64,000 bases of DNA from Pseudomonas spelaei (GCF_009724245.1 NZ_WNNK01000027.1:1-64000); one strand, 5' to 3'; shown: positions 44,786 through 53,432, counted from the stretch's first letter. Notes: generated by a model from the sequence alone, not told the origin. Numbers and translations: made by a program.

Positions 44786-44795
44786 TTGTATACAA
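44786..44795. promoter_or_regulatory. TTGTATACAA operator-like palindrome before the purine permease
   Basis: The same ten bases as the site before puuE, 130 bases upstream of the permease start, in an AT-rich stretch that may also hold the promoter (CTTTTGTATACAAATAAAG). Confidence 0.6.
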
Positions 44796-44846
44796 ATAAA
44801 GCAAATAATGTTTTCGATTTTGTGTGCGAAAGGCACGGAGGGCCAC

Positions 44847-45281
44847 TCAGGGTTGGCCGCACAGCGCCTTGTTTACCGCCAGCCAACCCTCTACGGCGGT
44901 CTCTCCAGCCTCAGCGAATGCCCGTTGCAGCAATTTCACTTGTTCGCGGCGCAGTGACTGCTCGAAGCGCAGCCCTTCTTCGGTCAGTTCCAGCAGGCGT
45001 TTACGTTTGTCCGTGGCTGACGCGACGCTGTCCACCAAGTGCATTTCCTGCAATTGGCGCAGCGGCATGTTCAACGCCTGCTTGCTGACGCCGAGCAATT
45101 CCAGCAGCTCCTTGACGCTCAAGGCCGGGTAGCGGGCAATAAAAAACACAATGCGTTGGTGCACCCGGCTCAGGCCACGACGCTCAAGCATTTCATCAGC
45201 CTTGGCGGTGAAGGCCTGGTAGCCAAAGAAGAACGCTTCCATGGCGGCTTGCTGGGAGGCCTGGTTTTTAAGGTCAAGCAT
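44847..45281 (-). CDS. MarR-family regulator
   Basis: A 144-residue protein from ATG 45281 (a much longer frame continues upstream but is antisense to the aminotransferase gene). The winged helix pattern is visible: RGLSRVHQRIVFFIARYPAL, VKELLELLGVSKQALNMPLR, and the wing SATDKRKRLLELTEEG. Such dimers usually repress a divergent operon and let go on binding a small molecule. Here the divergent genes encode an aminotransferase and a GST. No strong ribosome site precedes it. Confidence 0.88.
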   Translation of the reverse strand: MLDLKNQASQQAAMEAFFFGYQAFTAKADEMLERRGLSRVHQRIVFFIARYPALSVKELLELLGVSKQALNMPLRQLQEMHLVDSVASATDKRKRLLELTEEGLRFEQSLRREQVKLLQRAFAEAGETAVEGWLAVNKALCGQP

Positions 45282-45282
45282 A

Positions 45283-45333
45283 TTGACGTATCTGCTCAAG
45301 TCGTCGTAATTTCGGTCAACCAGTTTGACGTAT
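45283..45333 (+). promoter_or_regulatory. Twin TTGACGTAT boxes in the marR-aminotransferase gap
   Basis: TTGACGTAT occurs at 45283-45291 and again at 45325-45333, 42 bases apart (four helical turns). The first, with TAATTT at 45307-45312 (18-base spacer), could be the -35 and -10 of a rightward promoter; the pair could also be regulator sites. Confidence 0.4.
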
Positions 45334-45362
45334 TTCCCACAGGCTTTGCTACCGGTGACCTT

Positions 45363-46529
45363 ATGGCTTTCTCTGAACGTGTTTCGCGCCTTAAAAGCTC
45401 CCTGATCCGTGAAATCCTCGCGGCGGCCCAGCGTCCAGAGGTGATGTCCTTTGCCGGTGGCCTGCCGGCCGAAGCCATGTTGCCCGCGCTTGATTGGGAC
45501 GACATGCCGCTGAGCATTGGCCAGTACGGCATGAGCGAAGGTGAGCCGCCGTTGCGTGAATTGCTGGCGGCCGAGGCGCGGGCGCTGGGTGTCCCCTGTG
45601 AAGCCAGTCAGGTGCTGGTGGTCAGCGGTTCCCAGCAAACCCTGGATCTTGCGGCCAAGCTGTATATCGATAAAGGCACGAAAATCCTTTTGGAAGGCCC
45701 GACCTACCTGGCCGCGTTGCAGATTTTCCAACTGTTCGGTGCCGATTGCCTGACCGTGCCACTTGAGGCCGACGGCCCGAATCTGGCGGCCTTGCGCATA
45801 AGCCTTGAGCAGCATCGCCCGTCCTTCATCTACCTGATCCCGACGTTCCAGAACCCGTCGGCGGTGCGCTACAGCGAAGCCAAGCGCGACGCGGTTGCCG
45901 ACTTGCTGGATGAGTTCGACGTGACCCTGATCGAAGACGAACCCTACCGTGAGCTGACCTTCGATGGCGGCAGCGCCCAGCCGATTGTCAGTCGCTTGAA
46001 AAAGGCGAGCTGGATCTATACCGGCACCGTGTCCAAGACCTTGTTGCCGGGCCTTCGCGTCGGTTACCTGATTGCCAGCCCCGACCTGTTTCCCCATTTG
46101 CTCAAACTCAAGCAATCGGCAGACCTGCACACCAACCGTGTCGGCCAGTGGCAGGCGATGCAGTGGATAGGCACCGAAAAGTACCAGCAGCACCTGGTGG
46201 AACTGCGCAGCTTCTATCGCGCTCGCCGCGATGCCTTCCAGGCGGCCCTGGAGCGGCATTTCAGTGACCTGGCCGACTGGCAGGTGCCTCAAGGTGGATT
46301 ATTCTTCTGGCTGACCTTGAAACAGCCGCTCGACACCCGCACTTTGTTGGCTCAAGCGCTCGATCAAGACGTTGCGTTCATGCCCGGTGAACCGTTCTTT
46401 TCCGCGCCGGACCAGCACCACGGTCATTTGCGGCTCAATTTCAGCCATATCGACCCGGCGCGTTTGGACGAAGGTCTCAAGCGTCTCGCTGCGGTAGTCC
46501 GTCAAGCACAGCACGCGCAAGCGGCATAA
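45363..46529 (+). CDS. PLP-dependent aminotransferase, class I/II
   Basis: A 388-residue protein from ATG 45363; a longer frame runs back through the regulator. The fold type I features are present: GGLPAEAMLPAL near the start, QYGMSEGEPPLRELLA, SGSQQTLDLAAKL, the NPS and EDEPYRELTF segments, and YTGTVSKTLLPGLRVGYL with the PLP lysine at about residue 225. It belongs with the LysN/2-aminoadipate and valine-pyruvate type aminotransferases. The amino donor is not evident. A GST gene follows ten bases later. Confidence 0.9.
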   Translation: MAFSERVSRLKSSLIREILAAAQRPEVMSFAGGLPAEAMLPALDWDDMPLSIGQYGMSEGEPPLRELLAAEARALGVPCEASQVLVVSGSQQTLDLAAKLYIDKGTKILLEGPTYLAALQIFQLFGADCLTVPLEADGPNLAALRISLEQHRPSFIYLIPTFQNPSAVRYSEAKRDAVADLLDEFDVTLIEDEPYRELTFDGGSAQPIVSRLKKASWIYTGTVSKTLLPGLRVGYLIASPDLFPHLLKLKQSADLHTNRVGQWQAMQWIGTEKYQQHLVELRSFYRARRDAFQAALERHFSDLADWQVPQGGLFFWLTLKQPLDTRTLLAQALDQDVAFMPGEPFFSAPDQHHGHLRLNFSHIDPARLDEGLKRLAAVVRQAQHAQAA

Positions 46530-46539
46530 GGGGAGCCTC

Positions 46540-47142
46540 ATGTACAAGGTTTATGGCGATTACCGTTCGGGCAACTGCTACAAGGTCAAGTTGATGCTCA
46601 GCCTGCTGGGCACCCCGTACCAGTGGGTGGATGTCGACATCTTGAGGGGCGACACCCAGACCGCCGAGTTCCTGGCGAAGAACCCCAATGGCAAGATCCC
46701 GGTGCTGGAGCTCGAAGACGGCACCTGCCTGTGGGAGTCCAACGCGATCCTCAACTTCCTGGCCGACGGCAGTGAGTTCCTGCCCAGCGAACCACGCTTG
46801 CGCACTCAAGTGTTGCAGTGGCAGTTCTTCGAGCAGTACAGCCATGAGCCGTACATTGCGGTGGCCCGGTTTATCCAGCTGTACCTCGGGCTGCCGGAAG
46901 ATCGCCAGGAGGAATACAAGAAGCTGCACAAGGGCGGGTACAAAGCCTTGAAGGTGATGGAGCGCCAACTGCAACTGACGCCTTATCTGGTGGGGGATCA
47001 ATTCTCCATTGCCGACGTGGCGTTGTATGCCTACACCCATGTGGCCGATGAAGGAGGCTTTGATTTGAGCGCTTATCCCGGCGTGCAGGCGTGGTTAACG
47101 CGAGTGGCCAGTCATCCAGGGCACGTGACGATGCTGGGCTGA
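46540..47142 (+). CDS. Glutathione S-transferase family protein
   Basis: A 200-residue protein with GGGGAG before the ATG. The thioredoxin-like N-domain (residues 1-78) holds GDYRSGNCYKVKLML with Ser/Asn/Cys near the catalytic position, NPNGKIPVLEL (cis-Pro) and LWESNAILNFLAD. The C-domain ends with the YLVGDQFSIADVALYAYTHVAD pattern. It should conjugate or use glutathione; the partner reaction is unknown. It is coupled to the aminotransferase gene. Confidence 0.93.
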   Translation: MYKVYGDYRSGNCYKVKLMLSLLGTPYQWVDVDILRGDTQTAEFLAKNPNGKIPVLELEDGTCLWESNAILNFLADGSEFLPSEPRLRTQVLQWQFFEQYSHEPYIAVARFIQLYLGLPEDRQEEYKKLHKGGYKALKVMERQLQLTPYLVGDQFSIADVALYAYTHVADEGGFDLSAYPGVQAWLTRVASHPGHVTMLG

Positions 47143-47148
47143 AAGCAG

Positions 47149-47172
47149 TTGTAGCCGCTGCCGAGGCTACAA
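47149..47172. repeat. Truncated GTAGCCGCTGCCGAGG repeat
   Basis: TTGTAGCCGCTGCCGAGGCTACAA, a short self-complementary piece between the converging GST and LysR genes. It looks like an internally deleted form of the repeat at 22552. Confidence 0.7.
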
Positions 47173-48066
47173 GTGTTGCGGTGTGCTTGATAGCTCTTCC
47201 TTCAGCAACTCAAAACACCGCTGCGCTGCCGGGCTTAAGCCCGTTCCACTGCGGCTGATCAACCCAATCTCCCGATTGACCCCCGGATGGTCGATCGGGA
47301 TGCGCCTCAACCCCTCCAGGCTGTCCGCCGCTGACTCCGGCAAGAGACTGATCCCCAATCCCTGGCGCACCAGCGCGAGCACCGTCGACATGTAGTTGGC
47401 CTCCATCCCGGCCAGCATTGTCAGGCGTGTTTCATCGAATAACGCATCTACCTGCTCGCGCACGCTGCTGTCGCGGCCGGTGAGGATGATTGGCTGGTCC
47501 GCCAGTTGCTCCAGGGTGAGCGTGGTGTGCCGGGTCAGCGGATGATCCAGCGGTACGAAGGCGCATAAACGATCATTAAGCACCGGCACAAACGCCAAGC
47601 CATGGCTCAGGCGCGCGCGTACACCAATGCCGAAATCCACTTCTCCCGAACGTACCTGGGCATGAATGCGATGGGCCACCAGGTCATGCAGGCGTACTTC
47701 GATGCCGGCAAAACGCTCGCGAAACAAACGCAGAACCGGCGGCAGGCTGCCGGCACACACGGAGGGCAGGGCGGCGATGGTCACCACGCCCCGGCGCAGC
47801 GCCGCCAAGTCCCGGGAGCCGGTGACGATGTTGTCCAGGTCCAGCAGCAGTTTCTCCATCGGTCCCTGGGCATCCAACCCGGCAGCGGTGATGCTCACAT
47901 GCCGTGGACTGCGGTCGAGCAGGGCAACGCCCAGCCACTCTTCCAGTTGTTGCACCTGTACCGTCAGGGCCGACGGCGACAGGTGCAGCTCGCTAGCAGC
48001 TTTGGTAAAACTGCCGGTACGGGCGACGGCCAGAAAAGCCTGGATGTGCTGGATCGAATTTTTCAT
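47167..48066 (-). CDS. LysR-family regulator
   Basis: A 299-residue protein with the classic N-terminal HTH: IQHIQAFLAVARTGSFTKAA and LHLSPSALTVQVQQLEEWLG, then ALLDRSPRHVSITAAG. The C-terminal effector-binding domain covers residues 90-295. It is divergent from the CitMHS transporter operon (130-base gap) and should activate it in response to a carboxylate. The gap contains GTTC and GAAC half-sites around CGATCATTTTGTTTTTAC, but I cannot prove a T-N11-A site. Confidence 0.93.
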   Translation of the reverse strand: MKNSIQHIQAFLAVARTGSFTKAASELHLSPSALTVQVQQLEEWLGVALLDRSPRHVSITAAGLDAQGPMEKLLLDLDNIVTGSRDLAALRRGVVTIAALPSVCAGSLPPVLRLFRERFAGIEVRLHDLVAHRIHAQVRSGEVDFGIGVRARLSHGLAFVPVLNDRLCAFVPLDHPLTRHTTLTLEQLADQPIILTGRDSSVREQVDALFDETRLTMLAGMEANYMSTVLALVRQGLGISLLPESAADSLEGLRRIPIDHPGVNREIGLISRSGTGLSPAAQRCFELLKEELSSTPQHL

Positions 48067-48196
48067 GTTGTTGTTCCGATCATTTTGTTTTTACGAACAT
48101 GGGCGGCTGAATATTCCAATTTACAAAGACTAACCCGCTTCCAATACTCCAGGGAAAACAATAACCGGCCGAAAACGCCGTTCTGGAGCTACCCCC

Positions 48197-49489
48197 ATGC
48201 TCGCTACCCTGGGTGTTATCACCATCCTGAGTTTGCTCGCTGCCGTCATGAGCAAACGCCTCTCGCCACTGGTGGCCCTGATCGCGTTGCCGATCATCGC
48301 CGCGCTGCTGGGTGGCTTCGGCCTGCAAACCAGTGTCTTCATCATCACCGGTATCAAGAACGTCGCTCCGGTGGTGGGCATGTTTGTGTTCGCGATCCTG
48401 TTCTTCGGGATCATGACCGATGCCGGCATGCTCGACCCCATCATCGACCGAATTCTGCGCACGGTAGGGACACGTCCTACACGCATTGTTGTCGGCACCG
48501 CGACCCTGGCGCTGTTGGTGCACCTGGACGGCTCGGGTGCGGTGACGTTCCTCGTGACAGTGCCGGCGATGCTGCCGTTGTATACCCGGCTGGGCATCGA
48601 TAAACGCATCCTCGCCTGCGTTGCCGCGATGGCCGCCGGGGTCAACTTCCTGCCGTGGACCGGCCCGGTGCTACGTTCCTCGGCGGCCTTGCATGTGCCG
48701 GTAGCAGACCTGTTCCAGCCGCTGATCCCGGTGCAGATCGTCGGCCTGATCTTTGTCTTCGCCAGTGCCTGGTGGTTGGGTCATCGTGAAGAAAAACGCC
48801 TGGGCCTGGGTGCCGGTTCCAGCGTTGATGCCGTGCCGCAACGGGTGTTGAACGAACAGGACGAAGCCCTGCGCCGCCCACGGCTGTTCTGGGTCAACCT
48901 GGTCCTGACGGTGCTGGTGATGGTGGTGATGATTGCCGGCTGGGTCGATCCAGTGGTGATGTTCATGCTCGGCACGGTGCTGGCGTTGTGCATCAACTAC
49001 CCGAACGTCGATGCCCAGCGTGCGCGAATCGACGCCCATGCAAAAACCGCCTTGACCATGGCGAGCATCCTGCTCGCTGCCGGGGTGTTCACCGGCATCA
49101 TGCAAGGCACCGGGATGCTCAAGGCCATTGCCGAAGTGGCGGTGGCACAGATTCCCGCTGGCCACGGCAAGTTGATCCCGGCCGTGGTGGGTTTCCTGTC
49201 GATGCCCTTAAGCATGTTGTTTGATCCTGATTCCTACTATTTCGGTGTGATGCCGGTGATCGCCGAAGTCGGCAAGGCCTTGGGTGTCGACCCGTTGCAA
49301 GTGGCCCAGGCCTCATTGCTCGGCGTACACACCACCGGCTTCCCGGTCAGCCCGTTGACCCCGGCCACGTTCCTGCTGGTAGGCCTGTGCAAGATCGAAC
49401 TGGCCGATCATCAGCGCTTCACTATTCCTTTTCTGTTTGCCGCGTCGGTGTTGATGACCCTGACCGCGTTGCTCCTGGGAGTGTTTTGA
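48197..49489 (+). CDS. CitMHS-family carboxylate transporter
   Basis: A 430-residue membrane protein with GGAGC before the ATG and about 12 helices. The family pattern is visible: KRLSPLVALIALPIIAALLG, DAGMLDPIIDRILR, VHLDGSGAVTFLVTVPAMLP and FDPDSYYFGVMPVIAEV near the C-terminus. The family imports citrate or similar acids as metal complexes with protons. It is the first gene of an operon with the AtuA-like pair, so the substrate may be a less common hydroxy acid. Confidence 0.92.
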   Translation: MLATLGVITILSLLAAVMSKRLSPLVALIALPIIAALLGGFGLQTSVFIITGIKNVAPVVGMFVFAILFFGIMTDAGMLDPIIDRILRTVGTRPTRIVVGTATLALLVHLDGSGAVTFLVTVPAMLPLYTRLGIDKRILACVAAMAAGVNFLPWTGPVLRSSAALHVPVADLFQPLIPVQIVGLIFVFASAWWLGHREEKRLGLGAGSSVDAVPQRVLNEQDEALRRPRLFWVNLVLTVLVMVVMIAGWVDPVVMFMLGTVLALCINYPNVDAQRARIDAHAKTALTMASILLAAGVFTGIMQGTGMLKAIAEVAVAQIPAGHGKLIPAVVGFLSMPLSMLFDPDSYYFGVMPVIAEVGKALGVDPLQVAQASLLGVHTTGFPVSPLTPATFLLVGLCKIELADHQRFTIPFLFAASVLMTLTALLLGVF

Positions 49490-49490
49490 G

Positions 49491-50822
49491 ATGAAAACCT
49501 TGCGCATTGGTTCTGGCGCCGGCTATTCCGGCGACCGTATCGAACCTGCGGTCGAACTGGCCGAGCACGGCGATCTGGATTACCTGGTCTTTGAATGCCT
49601 GGCTGAGCGCACTATCGCCTTGGCCCAGCAAGTGCGGATCAGTGATCCTCAAGGCGGTTATGACCCGTTGCTCAGTGAGCGCATGCGTCGCGTGCTGCCT
49701 TTTGTCGGGCAACTCACCGGGCGTCGGCGGCTGCGGGTGATTACCAATATGGGCGCCGCCAACCCGATAGCGGCCACCGCTGAAGTACGGCGCGTTGCCA
49801 GTGAATTGGGCTTGAACCTCAAAGTGCTGGCTGTAGTCGGTGATGACGTGCTGGAGACCTTGCGCCAGCAACCCGAGCAACTGCTGGATAACGGCCAGAC
49901 ACTCGGCTCATTGGGCGAGCGACTGATTTCTGCGAATGCCTACCTCGGCGCCGAGGGCATTATCGATGCCTTGCGCGCCGATGCCGATGTGGTGATCACC
50001 GGGCGTGTGGCCGACCCGTCGCTGTTCCTCGCGCCGCAGATGTTCGAGTTCGGCTGGGCTTTTGATGATTGGCAGCGTTTGGGGCGAGGCACACTGGTCG
50101 GTCATTTGTTGGAATGTGCCGGTCAGGTCAGCGGCGGTTATTTCGCCGACCCGGGTTTCAAGGACGTCGAGGACTTGGCGCGATTGGGTTTTCCGTTGGC
50201 CGAGATTGATTCGGATGGCGAAGCTCTGATCACCAAGGTCAAGGGTTCTGGGGGACGGGTCAGTCGTGCCACCTGCATCGAACAACTGATCTATGAAATC
50301 CATGATCCGGCCGCGTATTTGACGCCGGACGTGTGTGCGGATTTTTCCCAAGTGGCTTTCGTTGAGGAAGCGGTGGACCGGGTACGTGCCCACGGTGCGA
50401 CGGGTCGATCACGGCCTGAGCAGTTGAAAGTCAGCGTCGGTTATCTGGACGGTTGGATCGGCGAGGGGCAAATGTCCTACGGCGGTCCGGGGGCCGTGGC
50501 GCGAGCGCAACTGGCTCGTGATGTGGTGCTTAAGCGCCTCGAGCTGACGGGCGTACCGATGCAGGAAGTGCGCGCCGAACTGATCGGTATCGACTCGCTG
50601 CACGGTCAGCGCAGCACCGTCGACCCCTGGGAAGTGCGCCTGCGGGTGAGCGCCCGCTGTGAAGAGCGTAGCGATGCGGTGCGGGTCGGCAATGAAGTGG
50701 AAACCCTCTACACCAATGGTCCTTCGGGCGGCGGCGGTGCCAGCAAGAGCCTGCGCCAGGTGGTGGCGGTGGCGTCGTTGCTGCTGCCCAGAAGTAGGGT
50801 CAACCCGAGGATCGAATCATGA
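49491..50822 (+). CDS. AtuA-like protein, DUF1446 domain
   Basis: A 443-residue protein starting one base after the transporter stop. It fits the acyclic terpene utilisation AtuA/DUF1446 family: RIGSGAGYSGDRIEPAVELA at the start, DYLVFECLAERTIALAQ, and ITNMGAANPIAA. The family's exact reaction is unknown; in P. aeruginosa AtuA belongs to citronellol and geraniol breakdown. Here the neighbours (carboxylate carrier, LysR) suggest a different substrate. The C-terminal family domain is encoded separately by the next gene. Confidence 0.85.
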   Translation: MKTLRIGSGAGYSGDRIEPAVELAEHGDLDYLVFECLAERTIALAQQVRISDPQGGYDPLLSERMRRVLPFVGQLTGRRRLRVITNMGAANPIAATAEVRRVASELGLNLKVLAVVGDDVLETLRQQPEQLLDNGQTLGSLGERLISANAYLGAEGIIDALRADADVVITGRVADPSLFLAPQMFEFGWAFDDWQRLGRGTLVGHLLECAGQVSGGYFADPGFKDVEDLARLGFPLAEIDSDGEALITKVKGSGGRVSRATCIEQLIYEIHDPAAYLTPDVCADFSQVAFVEEAVDRVRAHGATGRSRPEQLKVSVGYLDGWIGEGQMSYGGPGAVARAQLARDVVLKRLELTGVPMQEVRAELIGIDSLHGQRSTVDPWEVRLRVSARCEERSDAVRVGNEVETLYTNGPSGGGGASKSLRQVVAVASLLLPRSRVNPRIES

Positions 50823-51148
50823 GTAGCGTCAAGTTGCACACCCTGGCCCATTCGCGCACAGGCGATAAGGGTGATACCTCGAATATTTCGATCATTGCTT
50901 ATCGGGCTGAAGACTATTCGCTGCTGTGCGAACAACTGACGGCGGAGCGGGTGGCGGCGTTTTTTGCGCCGTTGCTGGCGTTGGACAGTGCGCCGGTGCG
51001 GCGTTACGAACTGGCGAACGTACAGGCGTTGAACTTTGTATTGCCGGGGGTCTTGCGGGGTGGAGTGACGCGGTCACTGGCGCTGGATGCCCATGGCAAG
51101 TGCCTGGGCTCTGCATTGCTGGACCTGGAATTGGCAATGCCGAGCTAA
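50819..51148 (+). CDS. AtuA-related C-terminal domain protein
   Basis: A 109-residue protein overlapping the preceding stop by four bases (ATGA). It matches the small C-terminal domain that is fused to DUF1446 in AtuA: LHTLAHSRTGDKGDTSNISI and LNFVLPGVLRGGVTRSLALD, ending in a LDAHGK strand. The two polypeptides presumably form one enzyme. The stop codon is followed directly by a REP pair. Confidence 0.88.
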   Translation: MSSVKLHTLAHSRTGDKGDTSNISIIAYRAEDYSLLCEQLTAERVAAFFAPLLALDSAPVRRYELANVQALNFVLPGVLRGGVTRSLALDAHGKCLGSALLDLELAMPS

Positions 51149-51235
51149 TGTGGGCGCTGGCTTGCCTGCGATGCTGACAGCACGGTGCATCCGGCAGCCC
51201 CAGGTGATGCTATCGCAGGCAAGCCAGCTCCCACA
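51149..51235. repeat. REP pair directly after a stop codon
   Basis: TGTGGGCGCTGGCTTGCCTG begins the base after the TAA at 51146-51148; its complement ends at 51235. The left unit has GGCGC in place of GGAGC. Confidence 0.88.
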
Positions 51236-51262
51236 CGGTTCTTCAGTGTTCAATGAACGGTT

Positions 51263-51634
51263 TCAGGCCGCCGCAAACCGTTTGTCCAGGTAGTCGATGA
51301 TCACCTTGGAGTCATACATCCAGGTGGTCTGGCCGTTTTCTTCAATGCGCAGGCACGGCACCTTGATCTTGCCGCCTTGCTCCAGCAGCGTCTGGCGGTC
51401 CTGCTCGTTGTTCTTGGCGTCCTTGAGGGCGACCGGCACATTCAGGCGGCGCAGGGTACGACGAGTCTTCACGCAGAACGGGCAGGCGTGGAACTGATAC
51501 AGCGTCAGGGCCTTGGCCGACTGGTCGACCGCTGCCTGAGCATTGGCGGGACGCTGCAGTTTGCGCGGGCGGGTGATGAAGTCGCCTGCGATGATGAGCT
51601 GGCCGAGGCCCACTCGAAGTGCTTTGACGAACAT
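51263..51634 (-). CDS. Glutaredoxin-like / GST N-terminal-domain protein
   Basis: A 123-residue protein with AAGAGGT before the ATG. A hydrophobic to basic N-terminal section (VKALRVGLGQLIIAGDFITR) is followed by a thioredoxin fold with the redox motif CPFC (about residues 51-54, FHACPFCVKTRRTLRRL), GGKIKVPCLRI (cis-Pro) and YDSKVIIDYLD. It should reduce disulfides with glutathione; the N-terminal part may associate with the membrane. The gene ends beyond a REP pair. Confidence 0.88.
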   Translation of the reverse strand: MFVKALRVGLGQLIIAGDFITRPRKLQRPANAQAAVDQSAKALTLYQFHACPFCVKTRRTLRRLNVPVALKDAKNNEQDRQTLLEQGGKIKVPCLRIEENGQTTWMYDSKVIIDYLDKRFAAA

Positions 51635-51694
51635 GGCTGAAACCTCTTGCCCATGGCTGAAGGGTCGGCAGCTTACCTGATTTCCACGGACGAA

Positions 51695-51723
51695 AAAAAA
51701 CCGGCGATGAACGCCGGTTTTTT
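51695..51723. terminator. Bidirectional terminator between folE and the GST-N gene
   Basis: Stem CCGGCG / CGCCGG (51701-51706, 51712-51717), flanked by an A run and a T run, so it works in both directions. It closes folE on the minus strand. Confidence 0.85.
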
Positions 51724-51736
51724 CTTGCGCAGCCTG

Positions 51737-52282
51737 TTACTTGATCAGGCTGAGGAACTCGCTACGGGTCGCCGCATTCTCGCGGAACTCACCGAGCATC
51801 ACGGAGGTGATCATCGACGAATTCTGTTTTTCCACACCGCGCATCATCATGCACATGTGCTTGGCTTCGATGACCACGGCAACGCCCAGGGCACCGGTGA
51901 CCTGCTGGACCGCATCGGCGATCTGGCGGCTGAGGTTTTCCTGGATCTGCAGGCGGCGGGCGTACATATCGACAATCCGCGCGACTTTCGACAGGCCCAG
52001 CACTTTGCCGCTCGGGATGTACGCGACGTGGGCCTTGCCGATGAAAGGCAGCAAGTGGTGTTCGCACAGCGAGTACAACTCGATGTCCTTGACCAGCACC
52101 ATTTCGCTGTTGTCGGAGCTGAACAAGGCACCGTTGGTGACTTCTTCGAGCGTCTGTTCATAACCGCGGCAAAGGTACTGCATGGCCTTGGCGGCACGTT
52201 TTGGCGTGTCGAGCAGGCCCTCGCGGGAGACGTCCTCGCCGAGTTGGCCGAGGATCTCTGTGTAATTCTGTTCCAGGGACAT
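51737..52282 (-). CDS. folE: GTP cyclohydrolase I
   Basis: A 181-residue protein from ATG 52282 (a frame continuing to 52342 reaches towards the Smr gene and is not needed). The zinc and catalytic residues are visible: IELYSLCEHHLLPFIGKAH (Cys, His) and AKHMCMMMRGVEKQNS (second Cys), with VLGLSKVARIVD and RLQIQENLSRQIAD. It opens GTP to dihydroneopterin triphosphate, the first step of folate synthesis. It lies 67 bases downstream of the Smr gene on the same strand. Confidence 0.96.
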   Translation of the reverse strand: MSLEQNYTEILGQLGEDVSREGLLDTPKRAAKAMQYLCRGYEQTLEEVTNGALFSSDNSEMVLVKDIELYSLCEHHLLPFIGKAHVAYIPSGKVLGLSKVARIVDMYARRLQIQENLSRQIADAVQQVTGALGVAVVIEAKHMCMMMRGVEKQNSSMITSVMLGEFRENAATRSEFLSLIK

Positions 52283-52349
52283 GAAACTACCTGTGGGATT
52301 TTCGCAAAGGACAAGGGTACGGTGGCCGGCAGATCGCTGCAAGCGTGGG

Positions 52350-52907
52350 TTACTCGTCGCGGCCTTCCATCATGGTCCGCTTGAGCATCACATAGACCGC
52401 CCCGGCGCCGCCGTGACGCGGCTGGCAGGAGGTAAAACCCAGCACCTGGGCGTGTTGGCGCAGCCAGGTATTGACGTGGCTTTTGATCATCGGCCGCTTG
52501 CCGTCCAGGCGCACGGCCTTGCCGTGGGTGACGCGCACGCAGCGGATTTCGAATTTGGTCGCTTCGGCGAGGAAGGCCCAGAGGGTTTCCCGGGCTTTTT
52601 CCACGTTCATGCCGTGGAGGTCGAGGCTGCCCTCGAACGGGATCTGGCCGACCTTGAGCTTGCGCATCTGGCTTTCCTGCACGCCATCACGGGCCCACAT
52701 CAGCTCGTCTTCGGGGCCGACGTCGATGACGAACTGGTCGGACAGGCCATCCACCGTGGTGGCATCGGTACGCACCGTCGCCGCCTGGCGCAGCTTGGCA
52801 ATCTGCGCGCGGTCGGCCTTGGGTTTGCCGGTGTCGGCGCGATCGTGCTTGATCGGCTTGACGCCGCGAAGCTCGTTTTTGAACAGGGAAAAATCGTCGT
52901 CTTGCAT
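52350..52907 (-). CDS. Smr-domain protein
   Basis: A 185-residue protein with GGAGG before the ATG. The C-terminal Smr domain (about 95-180) holds the motifs LDLHGMNVEKA, RVTHGKAVR and GGAGAVYV, the LDLHG, THGK and GGxGA boxes of the MutS2-type nuclease domain. Stand-alone Smr proteins nick or cleave nucleic acids, in some cases mRNA on stalled ribosomes. The N-terminal 90 residues are charged and carry no known domain. Confidence 0.92.
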   Translation of the reverse strand: MQDDDFSLFKNELRGVKPIKHDRADTGKPKADRAQIAKLRQAATVRTDATTVDGLSDQFVIDVGPEDELMWARDGVQESQMRKLKVGQIPFEGSLDLHGMNVEKARETLWAFLAEATKFEIRCVRVTHGKAVRLDGKRPMIKSHVNTWLRQHAQVLGFTSCQPRHGGAGAVYVMLKRTMMEGRDE

Positions 52908-52983
52908 GTCAGCCTCCGCGAAGGGCGGGCAGTTTACCTAAATCGCGGCGGCTGGATGCGCAAGAAACGCTATCTATGCGCCA

Positions 52984-53304
52984 TCAGTCGTGCTTTTTCA
53001 TCAGGTGTGAGGCGATGTTCAGTGACAGCGGCTGACGCATGCGTCGCCGGCAACGGCGCCACAACCAGACGCCAAACCACAGCACCAACAACCCGATCAC
53101 CAGCAGTACTGCGGCACCGCCAGGGCTGGCATTCAGTTCGCCCAAGGCGGGTGAGTGTCCCAACAGACTGGCGGCTCCGGCGATCGCCAACAGCACGCCC
53201 ACTATGGCCAACAGCGCAGCAAAGCACGCGCCCAAGCGCAGACGCCAGTTTCTCGGGCCTTTGGGGCGCAAGCGACGAGCGTCAAAACCATCGGATATCT
53301 TCAT
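52984..53304 (-). CDS. Small two-helix membrane protein, unknown function
   Basis: A 106-residue protein from ATG 53304 with GGAGGAAAGG upstream. Two hydrophobic helices (about 26-48 and 64-82) flank a short periplasmic turn with HSPALGELNAS, and the ends are strongly basic (WLWRRCRRRMRQP). No family recognised. It is 76 bases upstream of the Smr gene on the same strand. Confidence 0.75.
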   Translation of the reverse strand: MKISDGFDARRLRPKGPRNWRLRLGACFAALLAIVGVLLAIAGAASLLGHSPALGELNASPGGAAVLLVIGLLVLWFGVWLWRRCRRRMRQPLSLNIASHLMKKHD

Positions 53305-53432
53305 TCCGACCTTTCCTCCAGGGTATCGGCCCTTCGACCGGAAGATACACAGGTTGTTCCGGGCACAGAGGTAATTGCAGCAAATGACAGGTTTTTGCGG
53401 ATGAGCGGACACGCCGCTCATCGAAAGGTCGA

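Noticed and set aside
45281..46292. Long upstream extension (to 481 codons) of the MarR gene on the minus strand
   Set aside because: The extension is antisense to the aminotransferase, which has a full set of motifs; the MarR domain alone starts at 45281.
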